Of a DNA stretch of 64,000 nt, positions 28,528 to 39,546 are shown one piece after another. The notes beneath the pieces are model-generated. The model was not told where the DNA came from, ran no database searches, and saw nothing but the letters and a program-made list of their open reading frames with translations. Source of the DNA: Costus lasius (taxonomy: Eukaryota; Streptophyta; Magnoliopsida; Zingiberales; Costaceae); assembly GCA_027563935.2 (NCBI GenBank), contig CM050451.1, positions 99,723,565-99,787,564 of the forward strand, read 5' to 3'. Positions within the stretch are counted from its first letter, which is position 1, and each line of letters opens with the position of its first letter. The translations under genes were made by a program, and so were the position numbers.

Positions 28528-31422
28528 ATGAGCTTCAATGTGCGATCCCTACTGGAAAGGGAGAAGTTTGCTGGGCCGAACTTCTCTGACTGGTTCGGAC
28601 ACCTTAAGATCGTTCTTAAGGCAGAGAGGAAACTGTATGTCCTCGAGACGGCGATACCGCCGCAGCCCGCTCCGAACGCCGCAAGGGCGGTTCGGGATGC
28701 CTACGAAAAGCACGTCAATGATAGCATTGATGTCGCTTGCCTGATGCTAGCGTCTATGACGCCACCGCTGCAGCGTCAGCATGAGGATATGTCGGCTATA
28801 GAAATTATAGCGAACCTCAAGATGCTGTATGCTGCACAGGCGAGGACTGAACGCTATAATCTGACGAAGCTCTTCTTTCAGAGCAAACTGGCTGAGGGGA
28901 GCCCAGTGGGAGCTCACGTGCTCAAGATGATTGGGCACAAGGAGGCTCTGGAGAAACTGGGGCATACCATCAACCAGGAGCTTGCTGTGGATATTATTCT
29001 GCAGTCTCTCCCGCCTTCTTTCGATGCGTTCATCATTAACTTTAATATGAACAAAATCGATTGTACTCCGGCAGAGCTGCTGAATATGCTCTTGACCACT
29101 GAGGAAACTCTGAAGGGTAAGCCTTCAACCTCTGTCTTGATGGTTCCTTCTAGGAACAAGAAGAAGGGGAAGAAGGGCAAGGCCCCTGTCAAGAATTACA
29201 GCAAGGCGCTGAAACAGAAGGTGAAGCGGTCGAAGGACAACAGGTGTTTCCACTGTGGCCAGCTGGGTCACTGGAAAAAGGACTGTAAAGCGCTCCAAGG
29301 AGATAAGAGGGGAAGCATCGCTTCTGGCTCAGGTATATATGTGACTGAGGTCATGTTATCTTCTTCTACTATATCATGGGTGTTGGACACTGCATGTGGA
29401 GTTCACATTTGTTCAAATGTGCAGGAACTCAAGAGAAGAAGGCAGGTGGGACAGCATGAGGTAGACCTACGAGTTGGAAACGGGGCACGGGTTGCTGCTG
29501 TTGCTGTAGGAGACTATTTCATTACTTTACCATCTGGCATTGTATTAGAATTAAACAATTGTTATTTTGTACCAAGTATCACAAAGAATATTATCTCTAT
29601 TCCTGCTCTTGTCAGGAAAGGATTTGCCTTTGAATGCAATATTTCAAAGTGTGTTTTATCTCTAGATAATATTGTGTATGCAACTGGTTCAATTAACAAT
29701 GGGTTATACATGTTGGACATGGAAAATTCTATACAAAACATTGATAACAAGAAAGCCAAGTATGCTGATGACAGCACCTTGCTATGGCATAGTCGTTTAG
29801 GCCATATAAACGAGAAACGCATTAAGCGGTTGCATGATAATGGACTGCTGGGATCTTTCTCCTATGAGGAGATTGATACATGCAAAGCTTGTTTGATGGG
29901 TAAAATGACGAAGTCACCTTTTTCAAACAAAGGTCAAAGGACTTCAGGTTTACTGGACCTTATACACAGTGATGTGTGTGGGCCTTTTAGTAAACATGCC
30001 AGAGGTGGCTATCAGTACTTCATTACCTTTACTGATGATTTCAGTAGATATGGGTATGTCTATCTAATGGGACATAAAAGTGAATCTTTTGACAAGTTCA
30101 AAGAGTTCAAAAATGAAGTACAAAATCAGCTAGGCCGAAATATCAAGGCACTTCGTTCTGATCGAGGTGGTGAATACCTAAGTCATGCGTTTACTGACTA
30201 TCTGAAAGAGTGTGGGATTATCTCACAGCTCACTCCGCCAGGAACACCGCAATGGAATGGTGTGTCCGAGAGGAGAAATAGAACGTTACTTGATATGGTT
30301 CGTTCTATGATGAGTCAGGCCACTCTTCCATACTCCTTTTGGGGTTTTGCACTGGAAACAGCTGCAAAGGTACTAAACCGAGTGCCATCCAAGGCAGTTT
30401 CCAAGACGCCATATGAGTTATGGTATGGGAAACAGCCGAGCTTGACATTTATCAGGATCTGGGGTTGCGAGGCTTATGTCAAAAAGCTCGCCTCTGGGAA
30501 ACTGGAGAGCAGATCTGAGAAATGTATCTTTGTCGGTTACCCTAAGGAAACTAAGGGTTATTATTTCTACGATCCCAAGGAGAACAAGGTATTTGTTGCT
30601 CGTACGGCCATATTCCTTGAGAAGGAGTTTCTTCTGCAAGAGGCCAGTGGGAGAGAAATAAAACTGGATGAGATTCCAGAGGAAGGACAAAGTAGTCAAG
30701 CACAGTTGGATGAGCCTGAGCCGGTAGATCAGGTTATTGAGCAACCTGAGGCTCAAATATCACGGGAACCGCGAAGATCGGGCAGGATTCGTCGACAGCC
30801 TGAGCGCTATGACGGAGTCTACATCATTGATAATGATGAACCCCTAACTTATGCGGATGCGGTCAGTGGACCGGAGTCAGCTAGATGGATTGAAGCTATG
30901 CGAGCCGAGATGGACTCCATGTCAGATAACCAAGTCTGGGATTTGGTTGATCCGCCTCCGGGAGTAATCCCTATAGGCTGTAAATGGATCTTCAAGAAGA
31001 AGATTGACATGGATGGTAACGTGGTTACCTATAAAGGCAGGCTAGTTGCGAAAGGTTTCAAACAAATCTACGGGATAGATTATGATGAAACTTTCTCACC
31101 TATAGCCATGTTTAAGTATATTCGGATTCTTTTCGCGATAGCTGCATATTACGATTATGAGATCTGGCAGATGGATGTGAAGACAGCTTTCCTTAATGGA
31201 AATCTGGATGAGGATGTGTATATGACACAACCGGAAGGTTTCACTAATCCAGCAGATCGTCATAAGATATGCAAGTTAAAGAAGTCCATTTATGGACTTA
31301 AACAAGCATCTAGGAGCTGGAATATTCGTTTTGATGAATCAATCTCTGAGTTTGGTTTCATCAAGAACGAGGATGACCCGTGTGTATATAAGAGGTTTAG
31401 TGGGAGCGTAATTACATCCTAA
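28528..31422 (+). CDS. R7 gag-pol, first frame (gag, protease, integrase, RT N-terminal half)
   Basis: Copia polyprotein, 964 codons. Gag occupies roughly residues 1-260 with the zinc knuckle CFHCGQLGHWKKDC at 240-253. Protease active-site Asp is residue 287 (LDTACG). Integrase has the HHCC zinc site (H421, H426, C452, C455) and D482, D545, E581, so D,D(35)E. A basic linker (EPRRSGRIRRQPERYDG) separates it from RT, which begins with the KTAFLNG and QPEGF motifs. The start at 28528 is the conventional Met; seven open codons precede it back to a likely splice acceptor. The frame ends early at TAA 31420-31422, because one base is missing relative to sisters just before the YVDD catalytic box. 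Without that base the frame would run on into the next entry. Confidence 0.93.
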   Translation: MSFNVRSLLEREKFAGPNFSDWFGHLKIVLKAERKLYVLETAIPPQPAPNAARAVRDAYEKHVNDSIDVACLMLASMTPPLQRQHEDMSAIEIIANLKMLYAAQARTERYNLTKLFFQSKLAEGSPVGAHVLKMIGHKEALEKLGHTINQELAVDIILQSLPPSFDAFIINFNMNKIDCTPAELLNMLLTTEETLKGKPSTSVLMVPSRNKKKGKKGKAPVKNYSKALKQKVKRSKDNRCFHCGQLGHWKKDCKALQGDKRGSIASGSGIYVTEVMLSSSTISWVLDTACGVHICSNVQELKRRRQVGQHEVDLRVGNGARVAAVAVGDYFITLPSGIVLELNNCYFVPSITKNIISIPALVRKGFAFECNISKCVLSLDNIVYATGSINNGLYMLDMENSIQNIDNKKAKYADDSTLLWHSRLGHINEKRIKRLHDNGLLGSFSYEEIDTCKACLMGKMTKSPFSNKGQRTSGLLDLIHSDVCGPFSKHARGGYQYFITFTDDFSRYGYVYLMGHKSESFDKFKEFKNEVQNQLGRNIKALRSDRGGEYLSHAFTDYLKECGIISQLTPPGTPQWNGVSERRNRTLLDMVRSMMSQATLPYSFWGFALETAAKVLNRVPSKAVSKTPYELWYGKQPSLTFIRIWGCEAYVKKLASGKLESRSEKCIFVGYPKETKGYYFYDPKENKVFVARTAIFLEKEFLLQEASGREIKLDEIPEEGQSSQAQLDEPEPVDQVIEQPEAQISREPRRSGRIRRQPERYDGVYIIDNDEPLTYADAVSGPESARWIEAMRAEMDSMSDNQVWDLVDPPPGVIPIGCKWIFKKKIDMDGNVVTYKGRLVAKGFKQIYGIDYDETFSPIAMFKYIRILFAIAAYYDYEIWQMDVKTAFLNGNLDEDVYMTQPEGFTNPADRHKICKLKKSIYGLKQASRSWNIRFDESISEFGFIKNEDDPCVYKRFSGSVITS

Positions 31423-32411
31423 TCCTCTACGTCGATGATATCTTGATCATTGGAAATGATATTCCTGAACTGCATGCTGTTAAAGCATGGTTAGGAAAAT
31501 GTTTCCAGATGAAAGATTTAGGAGAAGCAGCCTATGTGTTAGGTGTGAAGATCTACAGGGATAGATCTAAGAGGCTTCTCGGGCTGTGCCAGAGTACTTA
31601 CATCGATAAGGTCCTGGAGAGATTCCATTTAGAGAATTCTAAACGTGGATATCTTCCAGTCAGACATGGTCTGAATCTTTCAAAGAGTCAGTGTCCACAA
31701 ACACAGACTGAGAAAGATGAAATGGACAATACGCCTTATGCTTCGGCTATTGGGTCCATTATGTATGCGATGTTATGTACTCGCCCAGACGTCGCTTACG
31801 GGTTAAGCGTGACCAGTCGATTCCAAAGTAATCCAGGATTGGCGCACTGGATTGCGGTCAAGAACATTTTAAAATATCTGCGGAGGACCAAAGATATGTT
31901 CTTGATATATGGTGGTCAGGATGAACTCAGTATAGAGGGATATACTGACGCTTCGTTCCAGTCGGACCAGGATGATTTCCGATCGCAATCAGGCTATGTT
32001 TTTAGCTTGAATGGTGGAGCAGTGGTGTGGAAGAGCTTCAAACAGTCAACTGTTGCTGATTCCACAACAGAAGCCGAGTATGTTGCAGCCTCGGAAGCAT
32101 CCAAGGAGGCAGTGTGGATTCGTAAGTTCGTGAGAGAACTTGGTGTCGTTCCTTCGAGTGCTGATCCTTTGGTTATCTTCTGTGATAACACTGGAGCAAT
32201 CGCACAAGCAAAGGAACCACGGTCGCACCAGAAGTCCAAGCACATACAGAGACGGTTTCACTTGATCCGGGAGATCATTGATCGTGGCGAGATCAAAATA
32301 TGCAAGGTTCATACAGATGACAATCGGGCAGACCCGCTTACCAAGCCTCTGGCGCAGCAGAAGCATGAGAAGCACTGTAATAATATGGGTTTGAGATTTC
32401 TCAACCATTAG
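31423..32411 (+). pseudogene. R7 pol, second frame after frameshift (RT catalytic box, RNase H)
   Basis: Continues the R7 polyprotein in another frame. The YVDD box is encoded at about 31427-31440, before the first Met at 31443, so the frame cannot start on its own with a complete RT. It then runs without stops through the RT C-terminal part and RNase H (TDASFQSD, TTEAEY, FCDNTGA) to the normal end. The lesion is a single one-base deletion near 31415. It could be a real mutation or an assembly or consensus error. Confidence 0.9.
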
Positions 32412-32431
32412 ATTAAGTGCAAGTGGGAGAT

Positions 32432-34133
32432 TGTTGGGGTATGCCCTTAAGGCTAATGTTTGAGGCCTTGGGATTGTATAAGTATCATGTAATAAACTCT
32501 TATGTTTATAAAAGGCATGGTTGTTATTCAGGTTGTTACCTTGTCTGCTGTAATAAGTGTACTTCTGAATAATGTCTCAAAGCTGTTCAGCTAGGCTGAC
32601 AGGCTATATGTCCTTAGTCGAGATATCTTGGTGAACATGAGATAGCCTTGATATGATTGAGACTAATATAAGTGCTAATCTTATAGGATGCTTCGAGCAT
32701 AGAATAAGATGTAGACTCATGGGTACATTGGATGTACTGGACAGACCCTACTGGGATATTCCATTGCTTGTCACAATGTGAATGATCCTTGTAAGCAGCA
32801 AGTGGCACATGTCCTCTGACTTGAGATCACTTGTGTTTCTAAATGATGATTGTCATTGTCTTGAGGTAGTTCAATATCATTTGAAACATAATGATTATAG
32901 ACTATCTTGGATGGTGAGCTTGAATCAGGTTAGGGCACTAGTGATAGACATAGGATTGCCGTCTCCTTGTTTAAGGAGTGTGATGTTCTAAAGGGCCCCC
33001 CCCTATATGAGATGATTAAGGAAGTGTATGGCCATACCCAGATGACTATGTTCGTCTGATCTTATCATGCTCATCGTATTGGAGTTACAGGCTTGACATG
33101 CTTGTCCAATAAGAACATCCAGTGGCAAAGGAATCATGCATGCCTTGTGAGTTTGATTCACACTTGTGCTATGGTTTGGGAGTAGTCTTGGAAGACTCTT
33201 TCCTTTATATCGGGAGACAGTGATGTGTTGCTAGATACCCCTCACTGATCGTGATAACGTAAGTTATCGTTACCGACATTTAGAGGAAACCCTCAGGGTC
33301 GCACAATTTGGTGATATGGCTTACTTGAGTCAGATCGTATGGACTGGATTCTTTGAGTTCAGATTAAAGGGATTTAATCTCTGATTGTAAGTGAGATCTG
33401 GTCTGATCATGTTTGATTGATTAGGGCTTGAGATCGGTAAGCTTCGATCGAGAGAGATGATGCTAGATCGGAGAGATCAGGGGCATCAGGAGATGAATGG
33501 TTAGATCATGAGCCTTGGGGTTCGATTTGGTCTAGACCAAGTGGCTTGAGCTATTTCGGTTTGGTTTGATGAACCAAATTCGATTGAATGATTTGGATTG
33601 AACCGGTTCACAAATGTGAACGCTTGGTTCAATGCCAATATGCGTTCTTGAAGTGGCTTGAACGCTTGGCTTGATTCTCTTCCACTTATGGAAAGTAATC
33701 AAAGCCGGTTATGCTTCAACGCCAAAACGCATAAGCGTTGGCTTCTTCACTTCAACGCCATCATCCTTTTCGTTGTGTGGTTGACGAAGGTGGGAGAGAA
33801 GCAAGAGAAGCTCTCGGCCAAGAAAGGGAATCATCTCATCATCCCTTCCATTCGACAAAAGAAAAGCTTGGGTGTCTTGCTAGCACAAGGGACCGCAAGG
33901 AGTAAGCATCTTCATCTTGTGTGTGAACTTGTGGAGGAGATCTAGTTTGTTCTCTTCATCCAAGCCGACTTCCAAGCATATGGCGTTGGTATGAATTTCC
34001 ATCTCAATCTACTCAATCGGTTATAGTTGAACATATGGCATGCAAATGATCTTAAACCCTTGCTTCCGCCAGCATATTTTTCTTTAGCGCCAAGCTTTAG
34101 GGTTTTTGCCCCCCCATTTTAGGGGTTTCTACA
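32432..34133 (+). repeat. R7 3' LTR
   Basis: 1702 bp after the polypurine tract AAGTGGGAGAT, ending TTTCTACA next to the second AGCGT. The few differences from the 5' LTR include positions matching 25261, 26155 and 26219. Confidence 0.96.
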
Positions 34134-34138
34134 AGCGT

Positions 34139-37100
34139 CTATGACGCCACCGCTGCAGCGTCAGCATGAGGATATGTCGGCTATAGAAATTATAGCGAAC
34201 CTCAAGATGCTGTATGCTGCACAGGCGAGGACAGAACGCTATAATCTGACAAAGCTCTTCTTTCAGAGCAAACTGGCTGAAGGAAGCCCAGTGGGAGCTC
34301 ACGTGCTCAAGATGATTGGGCACAAGGAGGCTCTGGAGAAACTGGGGCATACCATCAACCAGGAGCTTGCTGTGGATATTATTCTGCAGTCTCTTCCGCC
34401 CTCTTTCGATGCGTTCATCATTAACTTTAATATGAACAAAATCGATTGTACTCCGGCAGAGCTGCTGAATATGCTCTTGACTACTGAGGAGACTCTGAAG
34501 GGAAAGCCTTCAACCTCTGTCTTAATGGTTCCTTCAAGGAACAAGAAGAAGGGGAAGAAGGGCAAGGCCCCTGTCAAGAGTTACAGCAAGGCTCTGAAAC
34601 AGAAAGTTAAGCGGTCGAAGGACAACAGGTGTTTCCACTGTGGCCAGCTGGGTCACTGGAAAAAGGACTGTAAAGCGCTCCAAGGAGATAAGAGGGGAAG
34701 CATCGCTTCTGGCTCAGGTATATACGTGACGGAAGTCATGGTTTCATCTTCTTCTATTTCATGGGTGTTGGACATTGCATGTGGAGTTCACATTTGTTCA
34801 AATGTACAGGAACTCAAGAGAAGAAGGTAGGTGGGACAGCATGAGGTAGACCTACGCGTTGGAAACGGGGCACGGGTTGCTGCTGTTGCTGTAGGAGACT
34901 ATTTCATTTCTTTACCATCTGGCATTGTATTGGAATTAAACAATTGTTATTTTGTACCCAGTATAACCAAGAATATTATCTCTATTCCTGCTCTTGTCAG
35001 GAAAGGATTTGCCTTTGAATGCAATATTTCAAAGTGTGTTTTATCTTGTGATAATGTTGTTTATGCAACTGGTTCAATTAACAATGGGTTATTCATGTTG
35101 GACATGGAATATTCTATACAAAACATTGATAATAAAAAGGCCAAGTATGCTGATGACAGCACCTTGTTATGGCATAGTCGTTTAGGCCATATTAACAAGA
35201 AGCGCATTAAGCGGTTGCATGATCATGAACTACTGGGATCATTCTCCTATGAGGAGATTGATACATGCAAAGCTTGTTTGATGGGTAAAATGATGAAGTC
35301 ACCTTTTCCTCACAAAGGTCAAAGGGCTTCAGGTTTACTTGACCTTATACACAGTGATGTGTGTGGGCCTTTTAGTAAACATGCCAGAGGTGGCTATCAG
35401 TACTTCATTACCTTTACTGATGATTTCAGTAGGTATGGTTATGTCTATCTTATGAGACATAAGAGTGAATCTTTTGACAAGTTCAAAGAGTTCAAGAATG
35501 AAGTACAGAATCAGCTAGGCTGAAATATCAAGGCACTTCGTTCTGATCGAGGTGGAGAATACTTGAGTCATGCGTTTACTGACTATCTAAAAGAGTGTGG
35601 GATTATCTCACAGCTCACTCCGCCAGGAACACCGCAATGGAATGGTGTGTCCGAGAGGAGAAATAGAACGTTGCTTGACATGGTTCGTTCTATGATGAGT
35701 CAGGCTACTCTTCCATATTCCTTTTGGGGATTTGCACTGGAAACAGCTGCAAAGGTACTAAACCGAGTGCCATCCAAGGCAGTTTCAAAGACTCCATATG
35801 AGTTATGGTATGGGAAACAGCCGAGCTTGACATTTATCAGGATCTGGGGCTGCGAGGCTTATATCAAAAAGCTCGCCTCTGGGAAACTAGAGAGCAGATC
35901 TGAGAAATGTGTCTTTGTCGGATACCCTAAGGAAACTAAGGGTTATTATTTCTACGATCCCAAAGAGAACAAGGTATTTGTTGCTCGGACGGCAATATTT
36001 CTTGAGAAGGAATTTCTTCTGCAAGAAGCCAGTGGGAGAGAAATAAAGCTGGATGAGAATCCAGATGAAGGACAAAGTAGTCAAGCTCAGTTGGATGAGC
36101 CTGAGCCGGTGGATCAGGTTATTGAACAACCTGAGGCTCAAATATCACGGGAACCGCGTTGATCGGGAAGGATCCGTCGTCAGCCTGAGCGCTATGACGG
36201 AGTCTACATCATTGAAAATGATGAACCCCTCACTTATGCGGATGCGGTCAGTGGACCGGAGTCAGCTAGATGGCTTGAAGCTATGCGAGCCGAGATGGAC
36301 TCCATGTCAGATAACCAAGTCTGGGATTTGGTTGATCCGCCTCCGGGAGTAATCCCTATAGGCTGTAAATGGATCTTCAAGAAGAAGGTTGACATGGATG
36401 GTAACGTGGTTACCTATAAAGGCAGGCTAGTTGCGAAAGGTTTCAAACAAATCTACGGGATAGATTATGATGAAACTTTCTCACCTGTAGCTATGTTTAA
36501 GTCTATTCGGATTCTTTTCGCGATAGCAGCATATTATGATTATGAGATCTGGCAGATGGATGTGAAAACAGCTTTCCTTAATGGAAATCTGGATGAGGAT
36601 GTGTATATGACACAACCTGAAGGTCTCACTAATCCAGCAGATCGTCATAAAATATGCAAGTTAAAGAAGTCCATTTATGGACTTAAACAAGCATCAAGAA
36701 GCTGGAATATTCGTTTTGATGAATCAATCTCTGAGTTTGGTTTCATCAAGAACGAGGATGACCCGTGTGTATATAAAAGGTTTAGTGGGAGCGTGATTAC
36801 TTTCCTAGTCCTCTACGTCGATGATATCTTAATCATTGGAAACGATATTCCTGAACTGCATGCTGTTAAAGCATGGTTAGGAAAATGTTTCCAGATGAAA
36901 GATCTAGGAGAAGCAGCCTATGTGTTAGGTGTGAAGATCTACAGGGATAGATCTAAGAGGCTTCTCGGGCTGTGCCAGAGTACTTACATCGATAAGGTCC
37001 TAGAAAGATTCCATTTAGAGAATTCTAAAAGGGGACATCTTCCAGTCAGACATGGTCTGAATCTTTCGAAGAGTCAGTGTCCACAAACACAGACTGAGAA

Positions 37101-37797
37101 AGATGAAATGGACAATACGCCTTATGCTTCGGCTATTGGGTCCATTATGTATGCGATGTTGTGTACTCGCCCAGACGTCGCTTACGGGTTAAGCGTGACC
37201 AGTCGATTCCAAAGTAATCCAGGTCAGGCACACTGGATTGCGGTCAAGAACATTTTAAAATATCTGTGGAGGACCAAAGATATGTTCTTGATATATGGTG
37301 GTCAGGAAGAACTCAGTATAGAGGGATATACTGACGCTTCGTTCCAGTCGGACCAGGATGATTTCCGATCGCAATCAGGCTATGTTTTTAGCTTGAATGG
37401 AGGTGCTGTGGTGTGGAAAAGTTTCAAACAGTCAACTGTTGCTGATTCCACAACAGAAGCCGAGTATGTTGCAGCCTCGGAAGCATCCAAGGAGGCAGTG
37501 TGGATTCGTAAGTTCGTGAGAGAACTTGGTGTTGTTCCTTCGAGTGCAGATCCTTTGGTTATCTTCTGTGATAACACTGGTGCCATCGCACAAGCAAAGG
37601 AACCACGGTCGCACCAGAAGTCCAAGCACATACAGAGACGGTTTCACTTGATCCGGGAGATCATAGATCGTGGCGAGATCAAAATCTGCAAGGTTCATAC
37701 AGACGACAATCTGGCTGACCCGCTTACCAAGCCTCTGGCGCAGCAGAAGCATGAGAAGCACTGTAATAATATGGGTTTGAGATTTCTCAACCATTAG
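34139..37797 (+). pseudogene. R6 gag-pol remainder with three in-frame stops
   Basis: Resumes gag exactly after the second copy of the R7 target site and runs in one frame to the normal C-terminus. The order is zinc knuckle, protease (LDIACG; sisters have LDTACG), integrase, RT (YVDD) and RNase H. Stops are TAG 34828-34830 (CAG in sisters), TGA 35521-35523 (CGA in sisters) and TGA 36160-36162 (AGA in the near-identical R5). There are no frameshifts. The last piece, 36283-37797 (504 codons), holds complete RT and RNase H domains. R5 shares this segment almost base for base but lacks the 36160 stop, so that stop arose after the duplication. Confidence 0.92.
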
Positions 37798-37817
37798 ATT
37801 AAGTGCAAGTGGGAGAT

Positions 37818-39546
37818 TGTTGGGGTATGCCCTTAAGGCTAATGTTTGAGGCCTTTAGGATTGTAAAAGTATCATGTAATAAACTCTTATGTTTATAAAG
37901 GCATGGTTATTATTCAGGTTGTTACCTTGTCTGCTGTAATAAGAGTACTACTGAATAATGTCTCAAAGCTGTTCAGCTAGGCTGACATGCTATAAAGTCC
38001 TTAGTCGAGATATCTTGGTGAACATCAGACAACCTTGATATGATTGAGACTAACATGTGTTCTAATCTTATAGGATGCTTCGAGCATGGAATAAGATGTA
38101 GACTCATGGGTACATTGGATGTACTGGACAGACCCTACTAGGATATTCAATTGCTTGTCACAATATGAATGATCCTTGATTGCATCAAGTGGCACATGTC
38201 CTTTGACTTGAGATCACTTGTGTTTCTAAATGATGATTGTCATTGTTTTGAGGTAGTTCAATATCATTTGAAACATAATGGTTATAGACTATCTTGGATA
38301 ATGAGCTTGAGTCAGGTTAGGGCACTAGTGATAGATAGAGGATTGCCGTCTCCTTGTTGAAGGAGTGTGATGTTCTATAAGGGCCCCCCTAGATGAGATG
38401 ATTGAGATAGTGTATGGCCATACCCAGATGACTATGTTCATCTGATCTAATCATGCTCATCATATTGGAGTCACAGGCTTGACACGCTTGTCCAATAAGA
38501 ACATCCAGTGGCAAGGGACACATGCATGCCTTGTGAATAGATTCACACTTGTGCTGTGGTTTGGGAGTAGTCTTGGAAGACTCTTTCCTTTATATCGGGA
38601 GATAGTGATGTGTTGCTAGATACCCCTCACTGATCGTGATAACGTGAGTTATCGTTACCGACATTTAAAGGAAACCCTCAGGGTCGCACAATTGATGATA
38701 TGGCTTGCTTGAGTCAGATCGTGTGGACTGAATTGTTTGGGTTCAGTTTAAAGGGATTTAATCTCTGATTGTAAGTGAGATCTGGTCTGATCATGTTTGA
38801 TTGATTAGGGCTTGAGATCGGTAAGCTTTGATCGAGAGAGATGATGCTAGATCGGTGAGATCAGGAGCATCAGGAGATGAATGGTTAGATCTGAAACCTT
38901 AGGGTTTACTATGGTCTAGACCAAATGGCTTGAGCTATTTCGGTTTGGTTCATGAACCAAATGCGATTGGAACATGTTGGCTTGAACCGGTTCACAAAGG
39001 TGAATGCTTGGTTCAATGCTAATATGCGTTTTGGGTTGGAGTAAGCGCATGGCTTGATGATCATCCATTTATGGAAAGTCATCAAGGGCCGGTTTCTCTT
39101 GAACGCCAAAATGCATATGCGTTCTTGACTTCACTTCAACGCCTTGAACTCGGTTGGGGCAAGAGGTTGACGAAGAGAAGTGTTTTTGCAAGAGGAGCTC
39201 TCGGCCAAAAGGAAATCATCTCTTCATCCCCTTCCATACGGCAAGGACCCTTGAAGATTCTTGCTAGCACAAGCATCACAAGGGGTGGGCGATCTTCATC
39301 TTGTGTGTGAACTTTTGGAGGAGATCTAAGTTGCTCTCTTCTTCCAAGCCGACCTCCAAGCCAATGGCGTTGGTATGAATCTCCCTCTTGATTCAATCAA
39401 TTTATCATAGTTGATTATATGAGCATGTAAGCGATTGCATTGATGAAACCCTAGCAAACTTGCATGCGCCCCCTACCTTAGGGTTTCGGCCCCCCTCTTG
39501 AAAGGGGTTTTATCCGCTTGCGCTCCCCCTTGAAGGGGACTCTTCA
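37818..39546 (+). repeat. R6 3' LTR
   Basis: 1729 bp, the same length as the 5' LTR. Start-exon/donor at 39364-39374, CArG box CCATTTATGG at 39065-39074. The right end (CTCTTCA, 39546) abuts R8 LTR sequence beginning CACCTCACTTGCGCC, which continues to the right and is also present at 46498 in the other R8 LTR. Confidence 0.93.

Larger units (their letters stand above)
24994..34133 (+). mobile_element. R7: young full-length Angela-like copia element
   Basis: 9140 bp with two 1702-bp LTRs differing at about five positions by eye. It is flanked by the 5-bp target duplication AGCGT at 24989-24993 and 34134-34138, inside the gag of R6. All parts are present: LTR, PBS, leader with both hairpin sets, gag-pol, polypurine tract (AAGTGGGAGAT) and LTR. 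The only obvious coding lesion is a one-base deletion near 31415. This is the best candidate in the window for recent activity of the family. Confidence 0.97.
21245..39546 (+). mobile_element. R6: full-length Angela-like copia element with R7 inserted
   Basis: Two 1729-bp LTRs (21245-22973 and 37818-39546) that differ at about six positions by eye, all transitions. PBS at 22976, long leader, gag-pol, polypurine tract. Without R7 and one copy of its target duplication the element is about 9.16 kb. The flanks do not match as a target duplication: R5 internal sequence lies on the left and R8 LTR sequence on the right. This fits the tandem R5-R6 arrangement. Gag-pol has three in-frame stops besides the R7 insertion. 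Confidence 0.92.

Noticed and set aside
12782..39546. A simple inversion of the whole plus-strand array within a minus-strand neighbourhood.
   Set aside because: Flipping it does not rejoin R3 gag/protease or the R8 LTR, so a single inversion does not explain both borders.
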